Shown: positions 47,218 through 59,400, counted from the first letter of the stretch. The stretch is DNA of 64,000 bases from Pyrocephalus nanus (GCA_038380795.1 CM076276.1:14522001-14586000), one strand, 5' to 3'. Made by a program: numbers and translations. Notes: generated by a model not told the origin, from the letters alone.

Positions 47218-48430
47218 GTGGGTACAGCCAACCACTCCCATCGCAGCCTTTTCCCGCCTGGCTGCTCCCTCCTCCATGAACTCTTCCAGTGTGTCCACCT
47301 GAAACAGCTGCAAAAGTTGTCCAATCCATCAAAACCCCAAAGTCCTGGAAGTTCATGTTAGGTCACACCAAAACCCAGGTTCAAATGTTCTCACTAAATT
47401 ACTAAGTGGTTTAAAAACTATGGGGGGAGGTAAAAAAGCCTTTTTGCATTCCTTGTCTCAGCAAGGCAGACAAAGAAAAGCGAAGTGTGAAATGCAGGAG
47501 GTGTTCCAGGAGCCATGAGAGCACAGACAAGACCCAACCCTCTCTGCCAGCCCCAAATCAGGCCCTCAGCAGAACCAAAAAGTAGTGTTGCCCCCCTCTC
47601 TGCACCGAGGGGGTGGGAGATGAACACTGGGTTCATGTTCCTGGTGTGGTCAGGCCATGGAGCTCCACTGCTGGACATGGAACATCAGCACCACCAGCTT
47701 CCCCCTGGCTTCATCCTCCTGAAAAAAGGGAAAGTGCTGATGTTTGACCAACATTTTCAGCTTTCTGTGCTGGGAAAGCAGTGCCCCAGCACCTTCTCTG
47801 CTCGTTGTCCCCCGCCAGGACCTTCCTGCAGCTCGGGCTTTGCCGTGCTCGCGTCTCACGAGGTCTCCCTTTCTGCTCGCAGGGGAGAAGGGCGAGATGG
47901 GAGAGAAGGGGCTCCCTGGAGCAGTTGGGAAAGCTGGAGAGAGAGGGTTACGTGGCCTGAACGGCAGGAAGGGCCAGAAAGGGCAGCCCGGCCCTCAGGG
48001 CCACTCCTGCAAGCAGCTCTTCGCCGCCTTCTCGGTGGGCCGGAGGAAACCCCTGCACAGCTCCGACTACTTCCAGCACGTCACCTTCGACACCGAGTTC
48101 GTCAACCTCTACCAGCACTTCAACATGTTCTCGGGCAAGTTCTTCTGCTACGTGCCGGGGGTCTACTACTTCAGCCTCAACGTCCACACGTGGAACTTCA
48201 AGGAGACCTACGTGCACCTGATGAGGAACGCGCAGCCCGCCGCCATCCTGTACGCGCAGCCCAGCGACCGCAGCATCATGCAGAGCCAGAGCCTCATGCT
48301 GGACCTGCAGGAGGGGGACGAGGTCTGGGTCAGGCTGTTCAAGAGGGAGAGGGAAAACGCCATTTACAGCGAGGAGTCTGATGTTTACGTCATCTTCAAC
48401 GGGCACCTGGTCAAGCCCGCCGTGGAGTAG
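47007..48430 (+). CDS. C1QTNF8: C1q/TNF-related protein 8, two coding exons, 252 aa
   Basis: This is a secreted collagen-like protein with a C1q/TNF-fold head that assembles as trimers. The coding sequence is join(47007..47217, 47883..48430). Residues 1-17 form a signal peptide with a leucine run. Next come CVRCC (29-33), likely for interchain disulfides, and [10 protein letters not shown]. Thirteen Gly-X-Y triplets fill residues 71-109. The C1q domain runs from about 113 to 252 and has [32 protein letters not shown] and GHLVKP. The closest families are CTRP8 and CTRP6. PTIDI-ILKGEKGE, the length of 252 aa (the same as human CTRP8 as I recall) and the SSTR5/TEKT4 neighbourhood favour CTRP8. 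An in-frame ATG at 46938 would add 23 residues and weaken the signal peptide. An acceptor-like CAG ends at 46991, so I chose 47007. Confidence 0.92.
47883..48430 (+). CDS. C1QTNF8: C1QTNF8 coding exon 2 (collagen and C1q domain)
   Basis: The acceptor TTCTGCTCGCAG precedes GGGAGAAGGG, which completes the split glycine codon and starts the Gly-X-Y repeats. The exon then encodes the whole C1q head to KPAVE and a TAG stop. The intron is 665 bp. The exon is markedly GC-rich, like the other real coding exons here. Confidence 0.93.
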
Positions 48431-48523
48431 CTGCTCTCCGGCTGCGAGCTCCGAGCTCTGGTAGATGCAGTAGTGTCTTCTCCTTTTAGGAATGCACCTC
48501 TGGTTCCACCTGGGAGGGCTGCA

Positions 48524-49100
48524 GATCCATCAGGGTTGCCTGTCCGTGCCCAGTGAGGAGGGAGGTGGCTGTTCCAAGGTGCTACAAAGCTGCACAAGCA
48601 CCCACGAGGCTTCAGCTCCAACCCTGTCACCCTGTGCAGACCCCCAGTGCTGCCCCTCCCGAGCTGGCAGCAAAAATTGAACTCCTTTGCTCTGCTTGAG
48701 TGAAAAAAAAAAAAAAAAATCAATTATACCTAAGGCCCATAGCGTTTATCTGGGTGCTAATTAAGGAATGTTGTTATTTCTGCTATTTGGGAATCTTTGC
48801 ATAGTCCAGGAAGGATTAAAGGTCCATCAGGGTTGTCTGTCCGTGCCCAGTGAGGAGGGAGGTGGCTGTTCCAAGGTGCTACAAAGCTTCACAAGCACCC
48901 ACAAGGCTTCAGCTCCAGCCCTGTCACCCAGAATAGACCCCCAGTGACACCCCTGAAGGCTTTGCCAAGCTGGCAGCAAAAATTGAACTTTTGCTCTGCC
49001 TGAGTGAGAAAAAAAAAAATTTAATTATACCTAAGGACCAGTCATGTGGGTGCTAATTAAGGAATGTCAGAATTCCTGCGATTTGGGAATCCTTGCATTG
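48524..49100 (+). repeat. Tandem duplication of the C1QTNF8 3' flank
   Basis: Two direct copies of about 280 bp lie head to tail (about 48526-48804 and 48823-49098), offset by 297 bp. Both contain TGCCCAGTGAGGAGGGAGGT, the phrase GGTGCTACAAAGCT, an oligo(A) run, AATTATACCTAAGG and GCTAATTAAGGAATGT. Identity is high but there are point changes and small indels. It begins about 95 nt after the stop codon, so it probably lies in the 3' UTR. Confidence 0.85.
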
Positions 49101-49625
49101 CTCATCAGAGCCCACCCTCCCCAGGGATGCTCCACTCAGGTGGGCAAGGACACCCCAATGTTATAAGCAATGTTTTGCACAGCACATTAACCCTAAATGA
49201 CAGCTTTGTTCCATTTCGTGCAATATTTCACTCTCAGAGCACAATTCCAGGGTTAAATAATGGCATCTCCACCTGGGAAAGCTTTTCCAGGGGCACGAAG
49301 CTGTAAGAGCCACAGAGGAAAACTGTGAAGAAAAAGGGTCTTTTCTGAAAAAAAAAAAAAAAAAGAAAATCAGTGATATTTGGTATTTTAGGAGATTTGG
49401 GTTCTTTCGGTTTTCCTCCAGAATTATTGATATAACAGTGGAAAGGTAAATGCAGCAAAAATCACCTTTTTGTCCCATTCCTCCTCTCCCACTGGCTCAG
49501 TTTCTCCTCCTGAACTGTTTGCATGAAGGATCCAGGAAAAGCTCTTGCCAGGCAAACTCCTTCCCACAGCTGTTGGAAAAGTAGCTGAAATAAAGGTATT
49601 GCTTTGAGGACCTGCCTTTGTTTGA

Positions 49626-49644
49626 TTTCCCCCCCCCCCCCCCC
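49626..49644. repeat. Poly(C) then poly(A) tract
   Basis: A run of about 16 C is followed by nine A. Long C runs are prone to assembly error. Confidence 0.85.
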
Positions 49645-49848
49645 AAAAAAAAACCCTTTTGGCAGCAGCAGAATGAACATGGAATAATCTGTGCAGGCAG
49701 TTTGAGTGACTTTAACACTGAAGGACTCCAGAAATTAAACTGACCCCCAACTCCTCTCCTCTGCAGGCCAATAAACATCTATCCTTAAAAAGAAAAACAA
49801 AAAACCCAAACCTGATCCAGCTGGAATTATTGGCAGGGATTTAGAAAG

Positions 49849-49870
49849 AAAAAAAAAAAAAAAAAACCCA

Positions 49871-49907
<37 letters not shown>
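49849..49907. repeat. Long poly(A) tract, interrupted once
   Basis: About 60 bp of A are broken only by CCCAC. The tract length is likely to be variable or uncertain in the assembly. Confidence 0.9.
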
Positions 49908-49909
<2 letters not shown>

Positions 49910-49930
49910 ACCACAAAACGAACCAGAATG

Positions 49931-50040
49931 CCTTTAGTTCTCTGACTTCAAAGCTGCAAAATTTGCAATTACTGGTCCAAACTTTGGCAAAGGGGAGGAG
50001 ATAAACCCATTTAACAGCTTCTCCTTCCCCTCTTTGGCTT
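49931..50040 (-). repeat. Dispersed duplicate, copy A
   Basis: About 105 bp resemble the segment at 51084-51187 (copy B). Shared landmarks are CTGACTTCA, GCTGCAAAA, GGGGAGGAGATAAACCCATTT and a final CTCTTTGGC. Identity looks near 80 percent. It may be a fragment of an unrecognised repeat family. Confidence 0.75.
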
Positions 50041-50929
50041 GTGTTGATCCACACTGATTCTGCAAAAGTTACTTTCTCCTAAGAAGAAAGCAAAAATCCA
50101 CCCTCTCTACCCCTTTATCCAGATCTCCAGAACACACAGGGAGAGATATTTTGATTATTGAAGGCACAGGACACATTTAAACCCTCCTGACCCTGTTTTC
50201 AGGTTGCAGAATGACCTTTCAAATCATCAGAAAGGTTATTGGCTTGCCTGCATTATTCAAATTAGTCATTTCTAACATTAAAAAAAAAAAGAAGAAATCT
50301 CAACCTGGGAGAAAAACTGAAATATCTGAAAAGTTTAATGTACAAAGACATTCCTAATTCCACCTTTTGAAAGAATCATCAGGTTTTTCCAACTTCAAGA
50401 GCTGGGAGAAACATCTCTGGTTAGAGGAGTTTAATGAATCCAATCCAAAGCACAAATATTTGAGATCTCTCATCCCCACATGGGCAGCCTGCCAGGCTCT
50501 TTCTTATAAGAACAGAATTTAAATACCTTTTTTTTCTTTTTTTTTTCCCCCTCCATCAATATGTAGATTGGAAACTGAACTTTGAAAAAGCTTTTAAAGT
50601 TATTTTTTTAATTATTGTTATTTTGAAGAGAGGAAAGTAGGAGTTTAAGTGCTCGAATTTAAATGACAAGGGGAAAAAAAAACCCCACCAAACTTAATTT
50701 GTATTTATTTTCCCAGTTGATTCCCTAAATTGGTATTTTGCATTTGGTGCTTTGAACTGAACCAGGAGGGATCTGTCAGAAGCTCTTTCCCAAATCCAGA
50801 ATTACACTGGAAGGACAAAGCAGCCTCAGCTGCCAGAATTCCCTGGGACATTTGATTAAGCAATATAAACCCTCCCGAGGGTCCCTCTCACCCCACATCT
50901 CGTGGAAGGTGAAGCCCCCAGCACAAGAC

Positions 50930-50983
50930 CCCCATAAACCAATTTTTTAAACCCATAAACCAATTTTTTAAATTGGTTTAATT
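50930..50983. repeat. Small tandem repeat with palindrome
   Basis: CCCATAAACCAATTTTTTAA occurs twice in tandem, and the second copy runs into ATTGGTTT, giving a hairpin of AAACCAAT and ATTGGTTT. Confidence 0.85.
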
Positions 50984-51083
50984 GCAAAAATAATCCCCCC
51001 CTGGCCTTGGGGCAGGGCCAGAGATGGGGGAGGCAGAGGAACCTGGGGAGATGGAAATGGAGAACAGGAGCCTTTAAGGCCAC

Positions 51084-51187
51084 ATCCCTTCAGCTTCCTG
51101 ACTTCAGAGCTGCAAAAGCTGCAATTCCTGGTCCCAACCTTGGCAGTGGGGAGGAGATAAACCCATTTCACCCCCTCTCTTTGGCAT
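51084..51187 (-). repeat. Dispersed duplicate, copy B
   Basis: This is the partner of the segment at 49931-50040, in the same orientation and about 1.15 kb away. Both could encode KWVYLLP-AKV on the minus strand, but each frame is short and I do not call a gene. Confidence 0.75.
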
Positions 51188-51347
51188 CAGAGCCCCTCCC
51201 GAGGAGGAGCTGGGACAGCACCTGCCCCTGTTCCAAAAAGGTCACGGATGGGAGAGCAAACAAAGGACCTGCCCACGATCACTGAGTGAGGGCAGGGAGA
51301 GATTTATGCTCAGCATGAGGAAAAAACACTTGATGTAGAAGGCTTTT

Positions 51348-51470
51348 AAACCCCTCCAGGGTGGTGACTCCCCCTCTGCCCTGGGCAGCCCTGCCAGGGC
51401 TGGACAACCCTTTGGGTGTGGAAATTTCCATAATATCCACCCTAAACCTCCCCTGCCTGTTCTGTTTGTT
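51348..51470 (-). mobile_element. Older CR1 fragment
   Basis: CTCCAGGGTGGTGACTCCCC, CCCTGGGCAGCCCTGCCAGG and AATATCCACCCTAAACCTCC match antisense CR1. Confidence 0.75.
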
Positions 51471-52562
51471 GTGCTCCTCCTTTTCGGTCACTGATTCTCC
51501 CATATTTTTTTTTATTTTTTTTTTCCAGTGAGAGTATCCAACAGATCCCACATTCCCATCTTCTTGCAGCCTTTTTTTTTTTTTAATTATTATTATTTTT
51601 TAGGTTGTTTTGGTGAGGTTCCAGCCCTCCTGGCTTTCGGGAAGGTCAGGGTAAGAACAACAGGCCCCTCTGCCTTGGGCAAACTGCTTTCTTCCTCTCT
51701 CCATAAGGAAACTTCTCCTTTTACAACAGGAACAGGCAGATAACATCGGGGGCAGATAAGGGAACCAGGCAACAAATAAAGCTAATGGATTGCCTTTGGA
51801 TGAGTTGAATGGAATTTAATGACTCCAGTAAGGACCTATTCACTAACACAGATTTAAAGCCGCACATAAAACGCAGGAGATAGAAGGGGAAAGTGTTAAA
51901 ACAAACAGAAACCCCTTACAGGGCGGGGAGCGATCCGCGCTTAAAAGGCTGCAGACTTTGGCCCGAACGGGTTGGGCAGCACCGGCTGCTTCCCCACCCT
52001 TCCCTACGGTCTGCCCGGGTGGGAAGCTGGGAATGGCATTTCCCAAAGTGTTGGGAAGAGGCTTCAGGCAGAGCAACAGGCAGAAATCTGGGGGATATTG
52101 TATTTTTTTCCCTCTTGATGTGCAGGACGTGCTGTACTTTGAATTCCTTCGGCGTTTAATTAGATGATTAGGATCAGTGTCAGCTGTTGAGCTGCACCTT
52201 TTAAGGTTTGGGGAAGGAGGAAAAGAGGGGGGAAAAAGGAAGATAAACAGCTTTGTGAATGGGCTTTTCACACAATTCTATTTTCCACGCTCCCTTTTTT
52301 TTGTGCTCTCTGGAAATTGCAAATGCTGTTTGCTAAGTGCAGCTCTGACAATGCAGCTCCTGCTCTGGGAACGACACGGAGGTGGTTTAATATCCTACTG
52401 GAAAATGTCTCCAGGGATTCACAGAGGATGAAATCCACCCCCAGCCAGCCCCAGGTCCATCCCTGCGAGAGACACAAGTGCTTCAGAGACTTGCCCAGCA
52501 GGGAATGTCACCTGGAGTGATTTGGGACTGAATTCCTCCTGTTTTTAGCTGGTTCCTGTCAT

Positions 52563-52666
52563 GAGGCCCTGGCACAGGTTGGCCAGAGAAGCTGTGGCTG
52601 CCCCAGCCCTGCAAGTGTCCAAGACCAGGTTGGATGGGGCTTGGAGCAACCTGGGATAGTGGAAGC
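52563..52666 (+). mobile_element. CR1 internal fragment
   Basis: GAGGCCCTGGCACAGGTTGG and AGAGAAGCTGTGGCTGCCCC are sense CR1. The terminal part is absent. Confidence 0.85.
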
Positions 52667-52829
52667 CAATCCCAAACATGCAATGTGTCCCATTCCCTCC
52701 ACCCCTCCAAAGCACCTGCTGCTGATGTGTCCCTATTTTGTAACCCACAGGGAGATTTTGGGCTTCTCCTCCTCCCAGTGCTCCTCCAGGGGTGGATCCC
52801 ACCACGTGTTTCTCTGGAGGATCTGGAGT

Positions 52830-52853
52830 AAAAAAAAAAAAAAAAAAAAAAAA
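52830..52853. repeat. Poly(A) tract
   Basis: Twenty-four A follow unique sequence. A retroposed 3' end is possible, but I recognise no parent gene in the preceding 150 bp. Confidence 0.85.
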
Positions 52854-53305
52854 GAATTAAACCCCCCTCCAGTAAGGTGGCAATTAATTGTGCACTCCCA
52901 GAATTATCCAGGCTGCTGTGCTGTCCTGTTTGCAGCTCTGTGAACCCTTCACACCTCAGCCTGGGCCCTCCTCCTGCAGCCCCCCCGCCCCACGGGTGAC
53001 AGCAGCCCCATATGGCGGGTGCCAGACGGGGCTGACGGCCCCACATCCCACACTGGCAAATATTCCATCTCCCGACGAGCATTTCCCCAGCTGCTGACAG
53101 GAATCAGCGCAGCACAGTGGCATTTCCACGGCAGGAACTCGTGTCCCCGAATTCTGTTCGGGTTTTTCCGGCACCCACAAAACCTTCCGTGGGGGGGAAA
53201 CGCCGTTCCAGAGGGTTTCTGACCCCGTGTAAATGTGGGGCTGAGCTGGAAAATGCACACCGAGCCAAGCAGTGGGAATGATGGGGAGGGGGGAGCTGCA
53301 TCCCT

Positions 53306-53370
53306 GAAATCACAGAGCCATTCAGGTGGGAAGAGATCCCTGAGGTCACTGAGTCCAACCAGGGTGACAC
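53306..53370 (-). mobile_element. Short CR1 remnant
   Basis: AAATCACAGAGCCATTCAGG and GAGGTCACTGAGTCCAACC resemble the antisense CR1 end. A second weak piece may lie near 53412. Confidence 0.6.
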
Positions 53371-55592
53371 CACCCCTGTCTCCCAGCCTGGGATCCTCAG
53401 CCAGGAGCCAGCACAGAATCCTGGAATCGTGGGGTGGTTTGGCTCATGGAAGTGGCCCAAGGCCACAAACTGGAGCTTAAAGGCTCGGGGGAGATGGGGA
53501 CAGAGCAAGTGGAGCAAGATTTCACCTTCGGTGACTTTCCAGGGAAAGATGGAGAGATAACAGAGGATTAAGTGTTACGAGATGGCAGCAGGAAAGTGAG
53601 AGGGAACACAGGAAGCCCAGAGCATCATCTATCTCATAGCAACCAGCCTGGCTTTGCAGGGAGTCATTCCAGCAACACCAAAATGGGCAGGAAAAAATGT
53701 GACATGGAAACAAAGTGCGGGTTTGAGGTGACCAACCCGGGCATTTCAGGTGAGGGAGGTGGTGGAGATGGATAAGCCGAGCTGGGAACAAACCCCAGGG
53801 GGAGAAAAGGAGCATCTCCTGCCTTGGCTGCAGGAGGTGATGGGCAGGGGGAGGTGATAAAACACGGCCTTGCAGTTTTTAAGGATGCTGCTGCACGGAT
53901 CCAAGCTGTGCCAGGATGGTGGATCACGGGAAATGTTTGGATCCCAGTGACAACCCCCGGGCCAGCAGGCTCAGGGGAACAGAGGGCTGGGTTTAGCAGA
54001 TCCTGCTGCTCCCAGGGAGGTTTGTGTTAAGACATGAACAATGCTGATTTGGGAATTCTGACTCCATTTGGCTGCCACTCAAAGAGGGAAAGAAGCAAAA
54101 CCACCACCTGGAGGATTGCAGGATGACCCTGCTGAAACCCAGGGGCCCAAAAATCACCAGTGGAGCACATCAATCACTGCTCATCCCTCTGAGATCCCCA
54201 CCTGGCAGCCCTTTGGAATTGCTGCAGTCCTGCAAATGGCACTTGTACAAACTGAACTTGTGATTTTCCCCCTCAATTATACCTGTTTTTCATGGAATAA
54301 AAACATGAATCACTTCAAAAGCTGCTCCTGTGTCCCAGCACTGGCTTGTTTGACTTCCACACACAAGCACTTCAGCAAAGCCCTTTGGTCTCCAGCAGCT
54401 GAAAATCCTTTTAGAGAGGTTTTCACGGACCTCAATGAATATTCATAGCTGAGGACTCAAACAGAAATTGCAACAATCAAACACAATTTTCAGCCCCGTG
54501 AAGCTCAGGTGGGCACAGGGCAGGGATTCCTTGACCTTCATTCACGTGGGTGTTTGTTTTCAGCAGGGCAGCCACAGAGGCAACATTTGTAATCCTCTCA
54601 TGAATCAAAAGCTTGGCCAAGAAAAAGCTGAAGAGGGAGATTTTAATTGGAGGAATTGTCTGTCGAGGTATTAAAAGTGTCACTCAATCCCCGGGGTTTC
54701 AGTGACTGGGTTTGAAATGTGTAAAAGAAAAAAAAAACCCAAAAAAAAAAACCCCACACCAGTGTTGGGGGGTGTCACTCCTGTCTGCTGCTCGCTGGGA
54801 ATGGCTGGCTGGGAGGACAGATTTTCCTGGGGGATTTGTCAGGCTTTTGTCAAAGGATGACATGTTTTGATGGAATGTGTTGGGAGGTGCTGTCAGCTCG
54901 CCTGGCTCCTCAGGAATCCACTGCCAAGATGCTGGGGAAACCCTTGGCTCCCCCAGAACAGCGGGAAAGCTTTGGGGAAAGAGCAAGCCGAGCTTTGGAA
55001 GGCTCAGCTCAAGCCTTTTTTTTTTTGGGATGAGAGAAGAGCCAGGGTGGCCACGGCTTCACGGCACTGGGAGGGGTGGTCAGCAGGATCCGGGGATCCC
55101 GGGAGGAGCAGAGCTAAAAAGGCCAGGAAAAGAGCTCCTCCAGCTAGAGCTGGGGTCAGGCATTTGTGCTGGCACCAAATTCCTCCGAGAGCTGTTTGCT
55201 GGAAAGGTCATTTGCCTGTTTTCTCTGGCAATTGGAGCGTTGAAATCCTCCCTAAATCCGCCCGTTAAATGCGATGCATCCCAGCAGCAGAGCAGTGGAA
55301 ATGCTGGATGTGCCTGCTGGAACATCCATTTCCTCCCTGCTCTGATCCCAGTCCTGACCCAGGGGGAGTGGGAGAAGAGGTGGGGTCGGTCTGGTCCTTG
55401 GTCAAAAGCAGGACATGGAGTGATCCGACCTTCCCTGAAGATTCCGGTGGTACCTGCTGTGACTCCCACGGCTGGTGGGGATGTGGCAAAGCTCCCAGGG
55501 CAGGCCCGCTCCAGAAAGATCCAGGATCACTCCAAGGGGCAGCACAGATGCTGTAGGGTTAAGATGAAGACAGATCCAAGGAGGAGAACAGA

Positions 55593-55760
55593 ACAGGTTG
55601 CCCAGAGAAGCTGTGGCTGCCCCTGGATCCCTGGAAGTGTTCGAGACCAGACTTGGAGCAACCCGGGATAGTGGGAGGTGTCCCTGCCCATGGCAAGGGG
55701 TGGCACTGGATGAGCTTTAAGGTCCCTCCCAACCCACCCCACCTTCTATTCCATGATTCA
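55593..55760 (+). mobile_element. CR1 3' fragment
   Basis: ACAGGTTGCCCAGAGAAGCT through GTGTCCCTGCCCATGGCAAG to ATTCCATGATTCATCC, in sense. Confidence 0.9.
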
Positions 55761-56411
55761 TCCCCCCACATGGTCCCTGGCAGTCCTGCCCTTGTGTTTC
55801 AGGGACATTCAGCCCTCCCTCGTGACCCCGTACGTGGACACCAGGCCTTTCCACATCCCACATTTCACATCCCACTGCCCTCCCAAGAGAACCTTTGTGT
55901 TGGGAACCAACTCCTCATCTCTCCTGCCAGAGCAGCAGCTGGGGAGCAGAGCAGTGGCCCTACAAGGGGGTCACTGTGCCCTGTCCCAGCCTCTCAGCCT
56001 CCCACAGCCACTTGCCCAGGAGCAGCATTGACATCTCTGCACTGGGATTTTCAATCAGGGAACACAAAAGCCTGTTTAATAAACTCTTTGAGTCTCATTA
56101 GCTGAGACATTAATTAAGATTAATGTTGATTTGGGACCAGAGGAAACAGGGCTGGGAGTGAATCAAAGAGGGGCAGAGAGTTTCCACCCTCAGGATGATG
56201 CAAGGCTGAGTTTCCCTCTTGGAGTAGTGGAAGGTATCCAGTGGATTGCTGTGCTGGAGGGAACTTGCCTGTATTTCCCTTTTCTGGCAGAAGACAAACA
56301 TTAAAAGAGGCAAAAAGCAATGTTTTTATAATTATTCCCTGTTTTCACAGCAGCTTTGCACACTCACAGCCCAGGCAGGGGCAGGTTGGGAAGAAAGCTC
56401 CACATTTTGCT

Positions 56412-56472
56412 TGGAACTGGAGGATCTTTAAGGTCCCTTCCAACCCAAACCATCACAGGCTTCTGTGATTTG
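56412..56472 (+). mobile_element. CR1 terminal fragment
   Basis: GGAGGATCTTTAAGGTCCCT followed by TCCAACCCAAACCATCAC and TTCTGTGATT matches the last 60 bp of CR1. Confidence 0.78.
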
Positions 56473-59400
56473 GGGCTGACAGTTTGGGTTCTGATGCTTC
56501 CCTGGTTGCTGGGAGGAAGGATGGCAGGACTAGGAAGCCCACAAGGGTCACTGGCACACTGAACCAACATCTGGACACCCACAAGGGCAGAGGGAAACAC
56601 AACCTCTGCCTCCCCTCTCGGGTTTATCAGCCTGTTTTTCAGGTGTCTGTTCCCTTCAGATAAAACTTTTATTGGTTAATACCAAATGTGATCAAATTCT
56701 ACAGAGGGAGGGAGAGAAATGGCCTTTGCTGTGCTAAAGCCATGCCAGGTTTGAACTCTTTCCCCACATATCTTCATTTATTGAAGCCCTTTTTCTTTCC
56801 AAGGAACAAGGTGTTCCTGGCTGAATTCCTAAATCAAGCCAGGATCAGTGGGTGGTAAAATCCCCAAGGATGCCAGTGGGACAGCCCTGGCACTCCCTCC
56901 AAGGTGGGACCCTTGGACAGACCCTATTTAGGGGTGGAGCAGTGATGTCAGAGTGTTTTGTACCCCTGCCTTTCCCTGGATGCAATTGTGCAGTGTCCAT
57001 GGGCTGAAGACTGATGGGATGGGCCCTGTTTTTACTCCTCCTGATGGATTTGGCACCCAAGTTAATGCCAGCCAAGAGTCCTCCCTGTCACAAACCCAAA
57101 ACCCCACTGAAATTGCTGTGACTGATTCCCCTTCGTTGTCCTCAGGGCCAAATTATCTTTCCTGATGAGTCCCAGGTGGTTTTCCTGCTGCTCTGGATTT
57201 GCATGGATAGAACCTGAGGCCAGGGCTTGATTCACCATGCACTGACTGCACCACCTTTGATGGTCCAGCCAGACCTTTGTGTGTGATCAAAAGGGAGAGA
57301 AAGCAAGAAAATATTCACAAAGGATTAAAAAGCAAACAAAAAAAAACCCCAAAAACCCACAAGAGGAGTGGGGGGGAGTGTGTCCATCCATCCATCACCA
57401 TCACTGTGCAACCACAGGAGCTGTGAGAGCTCTGGTTTATTGACTGATAAATTGAAAGGTTGAGGCTCAGCTGCAAACTGGTGGCTGAGGAAAGAAATGT
57501 GTTCTGCTTTTTTCTGCCATTGTAGGGAAAAAGGGAAATAAATGACAGATTCCTGCTCCCAACCCCAGGCTTTGCAAGCCTGCTTGAGTGGGTAGTCCCA
57601 AGCCTGGCTCTTGGCTCACCTGAGCACCCCAGGCTCATTTCCAGTCATTTCCCATCCCTGAGTTCCAGGAGGGATTTTGATTCCCATGCCCAAACGGCTG
57701 CACTGGATCAGAGTCCTCCTGAGTCTTCACCTGGCACGAAACTGGGAAAGAGGGAAAGGTTGTTTTGGCCTCCTGTGATAAGGAGCATCCCTGTATTTTA
57801 GGTCATGCCTGGGCTGAGAGGAGGATGAGTCAGTCCAGCTTCAAAAAACCTGCTGTGTCCTCTGCTCAGTCTGTTTAACCTCCCCTAATGCAAATTAAAC
57901 CAGGCCTAATTTATTAATGTATAGAAAGAGAACTTGGCAAAAACATTTCTCTGCCTTTTCATGTCATTTTAACAGCAGAAATAACACATTTCTCACAGCA
58001 CTCTCCAATCCCTCCCTGCTGTGTTTTCACAGCACAGTCAGTCACTTATTTGCCCAACCCCCAGCTGGCAGAGAATAAAATCAGTCAATACTCCCCAGAT
58101 AAGGCCTGGTTGGGTATAAAGCCCTGGCAGAATCATTCTACTGGCCGTGGAAATCCAGTGGAAAGGGCTGTTTGCCATCAGCCACCAGCTCAACCTGCCA
58201 GGGGCACGTTGGTAACTCCCCCCCTGAAGGTCTCTGGTTGGAATTCTCCCAACTGGGCTGGCAGCAAATCTGCACAAAGGCCAGTGAAAGGTAAAACCTG
58301 AGCTGACTTGGGCTGGAAAACCTCTTAAAAAGCCAGAAGTGCCTGGTTTTGAGGGTGGTTTGCAGGGAGCAGGAAAAGAAGGACTAATTTTTTTTCATTT
58401 TCACTGTAATTCAGACGAGGTTTTGAGGAGGGCAGAGTGAGATCCTGAGGGAAGAGCAGCTCACCCTGCTCACACAGGGCTGCTCCCAGGGCAGGGAATG
58501 TGCCCAGGGCTCAGAGATAGGGAGGGAAATCACAGCCAGGGCTGAGTGTGATTGAGCAGGGACCCCAGCAGATAACACAGAGCAGATATCAAGGACAGGT
58601 CTGGCTGCACCAGGGCTCAGACAGGCTCTGGGTTTTGTTCCCATTTCAGCACTCAGGATGTCAAACCACTCTGCCTGATGCTAAATACTGAGATGATTCT
58701 TCCTGTGCTTCAGGGAGCAATTTCCCAAGGTTTTTTACCCAGATTTCATCCTCCCCTTCTGTCACTGCAAAAATCACCTGCACTTTGGCCATAAATTGTT
58801 TCCAGCCTGCACCACACACACACACAGAACCCCTGGGCCCTGGCAGAAGTTGCCTGGCTCATTTTCCACCCCCCTCACCCCTGCTGGGGCTGTGAGTGTC
58901 ACACAGGGGGCTCTTGGGGACACTGAGCCCTTCCCCAGGCTCAGCATCACCATCCTGGCCGTGCCCTGATGGGTGGGGGGTGAACAGGTTGGACACTCCA
59001 ACAAGACCCACTCTGAGGGATCAGTTCATCCTCTTTGCCCCAGGAGGGCCCCACTGAACCCCAATTTCCCTCCCCAAGTCGTCCCTCTTGGAGAAGGTAA
59101 TCCCAAGCTGCACATTTTTTTTCTGGAGATTCATCGACAGCAAGAGCCACCTGATTGTCCATCCAGCACTGTGTTTTCCAGCAAAACCCCCGGCCTGGAT
59201 TAGGGAAAGGACAATTCTGTCAAAGAGACACCAAATTGATGCACCAGGACTTTCATAAAAAGTGACTATTTCTGTGAGATCTTAATAAAATTGTGGTGCT
59301 GGCACTGAACGTGCCCTTTGTGCTGGCACTTCCAAATCCCTCTGCCCTGTAGATGTGGGAAAAGAAGCACTGGGCTGGTTTTAGAGATGGAAAACCGAGG

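Noticed and set aside
47948..48406. 152-aa minus-strand open frame across C1QTNF8 exon 2
   Set aside because: It is antisense to the C1q domain exon and rich in valine, leucine and glutamate because of codon composition.
52675..52853. Processed pseudogene ending in the poly(A) at 52830
   Set aside because: A 24-A run follows unique sequence, but no parent gene, open frame or target-site duplication could be seen.
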